Source: Thermaerobacter marianensis
GTDB lineage: Bacteria; Bacillota; Sulfobacillia; DYIH01; DYIG01
NCBI GenBank assembly: GCA_020723725.1
Contig: DYIG01000034.1
Location: forward strand, 1 to 8,150
Length of the DNA stretch: 8,150 bases
Reading direction: 5' to 3'
The notes beneath the pieces were generated by a model. The model saw only the letters and a list, made by a program, of their open reading frames with translations. It was not told the origin of the DNA and did not search any database. The position numbers and the translations under genes were made by a program. Each line of letters begins with the position of its first letter. Position 1 is the first letter of the stretch. Shown here piece by piece: positions 5,606 to 8,150 of this stretch.

Positions 5606-5815
5606 TTATTGGAGGGTTTTTGTTCCGTTAACGATTTTCATTAGCGCTTCCGCCATGACGGTAATAGAACATTTACCGTTCATCCAAAACTGACATTCCT
5701 CGGAGCAGCAGGTTTCCTGCCGCTGCCTGACCTCCATTTGCACCGTGCGGTCACTGTTGGCTAGGGCAGCCGCCAGCAGCAATGGGCAGAATTTTGTGTC
5801 GCAGCTATATAGCAT
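5606..5815 (-). CDS. Small cysteine-rich protein of unknown function
   Basis: 69 residues from the ATG at 5815. That start is chosen because GGAGGT (minus strand, 5831-5826) lies 10 nt upstream; the frame runs open to an ATG at 5881, but neither that one nor the ATG at 5833 has a good ribosome binding site. Visible features: CDTKFCPLLLAAALAN near the start (Cys 5 and 10), then CCSEECQFWMNGKC (Cys 37, 38, 42 and 49) and a C-terminal helix-like AEALMKIVNG. The six cysteines in two clusters with a short hydrophobic stretch suggest a metal or Fe-S site or disulfides. Small proteins with a CPLLLAA start and a C-x(n)-C-x-W-x(n)-C end occur in Clostridia as far as I recall, but I cannot name a family. 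There is no clear signal peptide. It is divergent from the kinase leader and convergent with the cytochrome gene. Confidence 0.6.
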   Translation of the reverse strand: MLYSCDTKFCPLLLAAALANSDRTVQMEVRQRQETCCSEECQFWMNGKCSITVMAEALMKIVNGTKTLQ

Positions 5816-5895
5816 GGTCGGTGCTACCTCCATGTCAACCCGATCGCAAAAACCAAAATATTTTTTATATCTGAATTTCATTCGACAAGGTTCGA

Positions 5896-5925
5896 CTGAC
5901 AGCGACTGTAAAGGCGTGCTATAAA
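5896..5925 (+). promoter_or_regulatory. Sigma-A-type promoter of the kinase leader
   Basis: CTGACA (5896-5901) and TATAAA (5920-5925) are separated by 18 bp, each matching consensus at five of six positions, and the -10 carries an upstream TG (TGCTATAAA, 5917-5925), an extended -10. Transcription would begin near 5932, giving about 150 nt of untranslated leader before the kinase ATG. This is the best promoter in the window by consensus match. Confidence 0.65.
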
Positions 5926-5929
5926 CTTA

Positions 5930-6030
5930 GTACGGAGTTAGATCCGTACATATACCTAACGTAGGGGAACCAGTGAACCCTTGTCTTTAATGTGGACGCC
6001 TTGACAGGGGGGAGGCAGCGGCGTAACCGG
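5930..6030 (+). ncRNA. Structured 5' leader, candidate riboswitch or attenuator of unrecognised class
   Basis: Between the promoter and an intrinsic terminator lie these elements. Helix 1 is GTACGGA (5930-5936) with TCCGTAC (5943-5949); it competes with an alternative pairing of TAC and GTTAG (5931-5941) with CTAACGTA (5956-5963). Helix 2 is CCCTTGTC (5978-5985) with GACAGGGG (6003-6010), eight pairs including one G-U. Its 17-nt loop contains ACGCC (5996-6000), which can pair with GGCGT (6020-6024) downstream to make a pseudoknot. Such mutually exclusive and pseudoknotted pairings before a terminator are typical of metabolite-sensing leaders. I compared by memory with c-di-GMP-I, c-di-AMP (ydaO), cobalamin, SAM, TPP, FMN, M-box, ZTP and T-box consensus cores and found no convincing match. 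No leader peptide beyond a four-codon ATG frame (5990-6004) is seen. It could be a small RNA gene with its own terminator. Confidence 0.45.
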
Positions 6031-6066
6031 CCCGATTTGCGACTAGCAATCGGGTTTTCTGTTTTT
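6031..6066 (+). terminator. Intrinsic terminator ending just before the kinase ribosome binding site
   Basis: CCCGATT (6031-6037) pairs with AATCGGG (6048-6054); GC/GC pairs can extend the stem inward with one bulged T. The stem is followed directly by TTTTCTGTTTTT (6055-6066). The ribosome binding site GGAGGAG begins at 6067, so termination here would prevent expression of the kinase from the leader promoter. This position is what makes the upstream RNA a candidate attenuator. Confidence 0.75.
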
Positions 6067-6080
6067 GGAGGAGAAGGGAC

Positions 6081-8150
6081 ATGCATGGAGGGTACTTGGG
6101 GAGGGCTCTTGGCGCGGTTTTGACCCCTAATCTAAACCGTTGCAAGGGAGGCAAGACATGTCTGCTTTGGTTGCTAGTCGCTGTTTGTATAGGTGTCTTG
6201 GTTGTTGTGAGTTATATTCCTTCGTGGCATTTTGTCTTCCCTGAAGGGTTTTTCGTCTGGATACACACGCTTGAAGAAATGTTAGGCGTCGTAATCGCCC
6301 TGGCCATCGCCGGACTCATCTGGAATATCTCCCGTCAAAGGCCATTTTCACTGGAAGTCACCGTGGGAGGGGCGTTCCTTGGCGCGGGTTTGACGGGTAT
6401 GCTACACATTCTTTCCTCGAGCGGCATGCCGGATTTCATTACCGTCAACACCCCCGCCAAAGCTATCTATTTCTGGTTGGCTAATCGATTAATGATATCA
6501 ATCGGTCTTATTTTATACGCCTTAAATGGGGTTCTATGGCGGCAACGAGCGGATTTAGTGACAGATTACCAAAGGATTTCTATATGGCGCCTTTTATCCT
6601 ATGTTATGCCGATGGCGTTCTCCGTGGTTGTATTTATTACAGTCATCTACTTTCCCGATTTGCTCCCGCCAGTATACCTGGAAGGGGCCGGTTTGACCCC
6701 TTACAAGATAGGCGCAGAGATCCTCTACACTTTGCTACTAGGGCTGGTTTGGCTTCTTTTATTAAAGGATAAAAATAAAACCGGGGAAAGAATAACGAAT
6801 CGGTACATCAGGGTTGGGATCGCTTTCAGCATCCTGACCCAAGTTGCTTTGACTTGCTATAAGAATGAATACGATACATATGTCCTCCTGGGACACCTCT
6901 TCTCTATCCTATCGAATTATTGTTTATTCGCGGGGCTTTTCATCACCATGGCCCAAAAGCCGTATCAGGAATTAGCTGAAAAAACCAATGACCTCTCCCG
7001 CCAAGCCGCGCGAATGAAGATTCTGGCGGATGTCTCCCAGGAATTTGCTCAATCGGATATGAATGTGGAGGTTATTTCCGAAACCATCGCCCGTACGGTT
7101 AGCAGGCTCACAGGAGATGCCTGCATTATAAGGTTGGTCTCGGACGATGGGACAGAGGCCCATCCGATTGCGATATTCCACCCCGACGGGAAGACGGCTT
7201 CGGAAATGCGGGAGGTCTTTGCAAGCTATCCTATGACCATGAAGGGCATTGTTACGGATGCCATGCGATCATGCCAGCCAATACTGCTTGAGGAACCCTC
7301 ACTGGACCAGATTCGAGGTTCACTGAAGGAAGAATATTGGCCTAACCTCCAGAGTTATCGGGATAGGGTTAGCAGCATTATGGTTCTGCCCCTGTCTGTT
7401 CGCGGGCAGGTAATAGGGACAATGGGCGTTGTGAGGGAAAAATCGGTAACTCCTCATACCACGGAGGATAAGGTTTTCTTGCAGGCGCTTGCTGACCAGG
7501 CCGCTGTAGCCATAGAGAACAGTCGGCTCTATTCTGCGGCCCAGACTCAAAAACAGGAGATTGAGGCGCTCCTTGAGACCGCCAAGCACATAGCCCACTC
7601 GGATGACCTTTCATTCATCCTCAACCACGTCCTGGATGACATTGTCAGACATTTTGACGCGGATGTGGCCGGTGTGGCCCTCCTTGATCCCGGCGGTTCA
7701 AGGCTTACTTACCGAGCCAGCCGTGGCGTTCTGGCAGATAACCTGAGGGGAATCTCCTTGGAAAACGGGGAACGCTTGATCAAGGCCATGACCAGGCTTG
7801 GAAAGGTGGCGAATATCCCTGATATTGTAATGTATGCGGGTTTGATACCGCTTTCCTACGCTAAGTCCGTTGGGATTCGCTCTGTCCTCTGCGTACCCTT
7901 GTATAGCGGAGAAAGGGTTATTGGGATTCTAACGGCCATGAGTCGCAAACGTTCCCATTTTTCACCTAACAGCGAACAGTGGATGGTTGGTCTGGCTGAC
8001 CAAACCGCGACGGCAATTGAAAGGGCTCGGGAGATTACCGAACGTAAAAGTATTGAGAACCAGTTCCGTCAGGCGCAGAAAATGGAGGCTGTTGGCCGCT
8101 TGGCAGGGGGTATTGCACACGACTTTAATAACCTGTTAACGGTTATAAAC
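6081..8150 (+). CDS. MASE3-GAF-GAF sensor histidine kinase (partial, runs off the right edge)
   Basis: 690 codons are open from ATG 6081 (GGAGGAG seven bases upstream) to the window end without a stop. A membrane region (about 28-290) has about seven to eight hydrophobic segments; its first half carries the MASE3 pattern of a HTLEEMLGVVIAL helix, a GxGLTGMLHILSSSGMPDF segment (102-119) and FWLANRLM (131-138). MASE3 is an integral membrane sensory domain of unknown ligand. A cytoplasmic helix leads into GAF 1 (about 312-480, ending LADQAAVAIENSRLY) and GAF 2 (about 500-648, ending LADQTATAIERAR). The HisKA dimerisation helix begins at QAQKMEAVGRLAGGIAHDFNNLL with phospho-acceptor His 680. The H-box style (AHDFNNLL) is that of hybrid or NtrB-like kinases, so an HATPase domain and perhaps a receiver follow outside. 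The partner regulator is not visible. Expression probably depends on the terminator-bearing leader. Confidence 0.93.
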   Translation, partial: MHGGYLGRALGAVLTPNLNRCKGGKTCLLWLLVAVCIGVLVVVSYIPSWHFVFPEGFFVWIHTLEEMLGVVIALAIAGLIWNISRQRPFSLEVTVGGAFLGAGLTGMLHILSSSGMPDFITVNTPAKAIYFWLANRLMISIGLILYALNGVLWRQRADLVTDYQRISIWRLLSYVMPMAFSVVVFITVIYFPDLLPPVYLEGAGLTPYKIGAEILYTLLLGLVWLLLLKDKNKTGERITNRYIRVGIAFSILTQVALTCYKNEYDTYVLLGHLFSILSNYCLFAGLFITMAQKPYQELAEKTNDLSRQAARMKILADVSQEFAQSDMNVEVISETIARTVSRLTGDACIIRLVSDDGTEAHPIAIFHPDGKTASEMREVFASYPMTMKGIVTDAMRSCQPILLEEPSLDQIRGSLKEEYWPNLQSYRDRVSSIMVLPLSVRGQVIGTMGVVREKSVTPHTTEDKVFLQALADQAAVAIENSRLYSAAQTQKQEIEALLETAKHIAHSDDLSFILNHVLDDIVRHFDADVAGVALLDPGGSRLTYRASRGVLADNLRGISLENGERLIKAMTRLGKVANIPDIVMYAGLIPLSYAKSVGIRSVLCVPLYSGERVIGILTAMSRKRSHFSPNSEQWMVGLADQTATAIERAREITERKSIENQFRQAQKMEAVGRLAGGIAHDFNNLLTVIN

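Noticed and set aside
5907..5912. Single TGTAAA near the leader promoter as another regulator site
   Set aside because: No second half-site lies 11 bp away on either side; one hexamer is expected by chance.
5940..6030. Assignment of the leader to c-di-GMP-I or ydaO riboswitches
   Set aside because: GGACGC, GGCAGC and GGGGAACC fragments resemble parts of these consensus cores, but the invariant remainder (GCAAAGCC, GGGGUGAAUCC) is missing.
6536..6772. Small plus-strand frame inside the kinase
   Set aside because: It overlaps the kinase membrane region in another frame and has no support of its own.

Overview
The window looks like a chromosomal segment from a Gram-positive, probably anaerobic Clostridia-type bacterium (Peptococcaceae-like is my guess). 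Three things point there: a YycJ/WalJ-type metallo-hydrolase, an S-layer-homology (SLH) domain on a secreted protein, and strong AGGAGG-type ribosome binding sites with frequent non-ATG starts. Base composition is moderate in genes and markedly AT-rich in the promoter regions. I see no tRNA, rRNA, CRISPR array or insertion sequence.

Layout. (1) 1-221: the C-terminal end of an unidentified plus-strand gene, whose stop shares a CTAG with the stop of the convergent next gene. (2) 218-1054, minus strand: a WalJ/YycJ-family metallo-beta-lactamase-fold protein. (3) 1055-1202: an AT-rich divergent control region carrying a tandem TTTAC repeat with an 11-bp period. (4) 1203-4755, plus strand: a three-gene operon for a MacAB/YknXYZ-type ABC exporter, with a duplicated-module membrane-fusion (adaptor) protein, an ATPase and a MacB/FtsX-type permease. 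Both junctions are 4-nt stop/start overlaps, and the ATPase has no ATG, GTG or TTG available and seems to start at CTG. (5) 4756-4896: a second control region with the same tandem repeat embedded in a 38-bp near-perfect palindrome. (6) 4897-5511: a secreted protein with one SLH domain followed by three CxxCH haem-binding motifs, read as a wall-attached triheme cytochrome. (7) 5512-5605: a perfect 14-bp stem between convergent genes. (8) 5606-5815, minus strand: a small cysteine-rich protein. (9) 5816-6080: a good sigma-A-type promoter, a roughly 135-nt structured leader with a possible pseudoknot, and an intrinsic terminator ending directly against the ribosome binding site of the next gene. 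(10) 6081-8150, plus strand: a membrane sensor histidine kinase (MASE3-GAF-GAF-HisKA), cut by the window edge just after its phospho-acceptor histidine.

Working together: the exporter operon and the cytochrome gene share a colinear promoter architecture (TTTAC-type direct repeats about one helical turn apart, then AATAATCT 22-23 bp downstream). This suggests one OmpR/PhoB-family regulator controls both. Read on the minus strand the repeat fits the WalR-type consensus, which is notable beside a walJ homologue, though PhoP-type boxes also have this geometry. The theme is the cell envelope: export, wall-bound electron transfer and sensing. The structured, terminator-bearing leader before the kinase is the best candidate for an undescribed regulatory RNA here.
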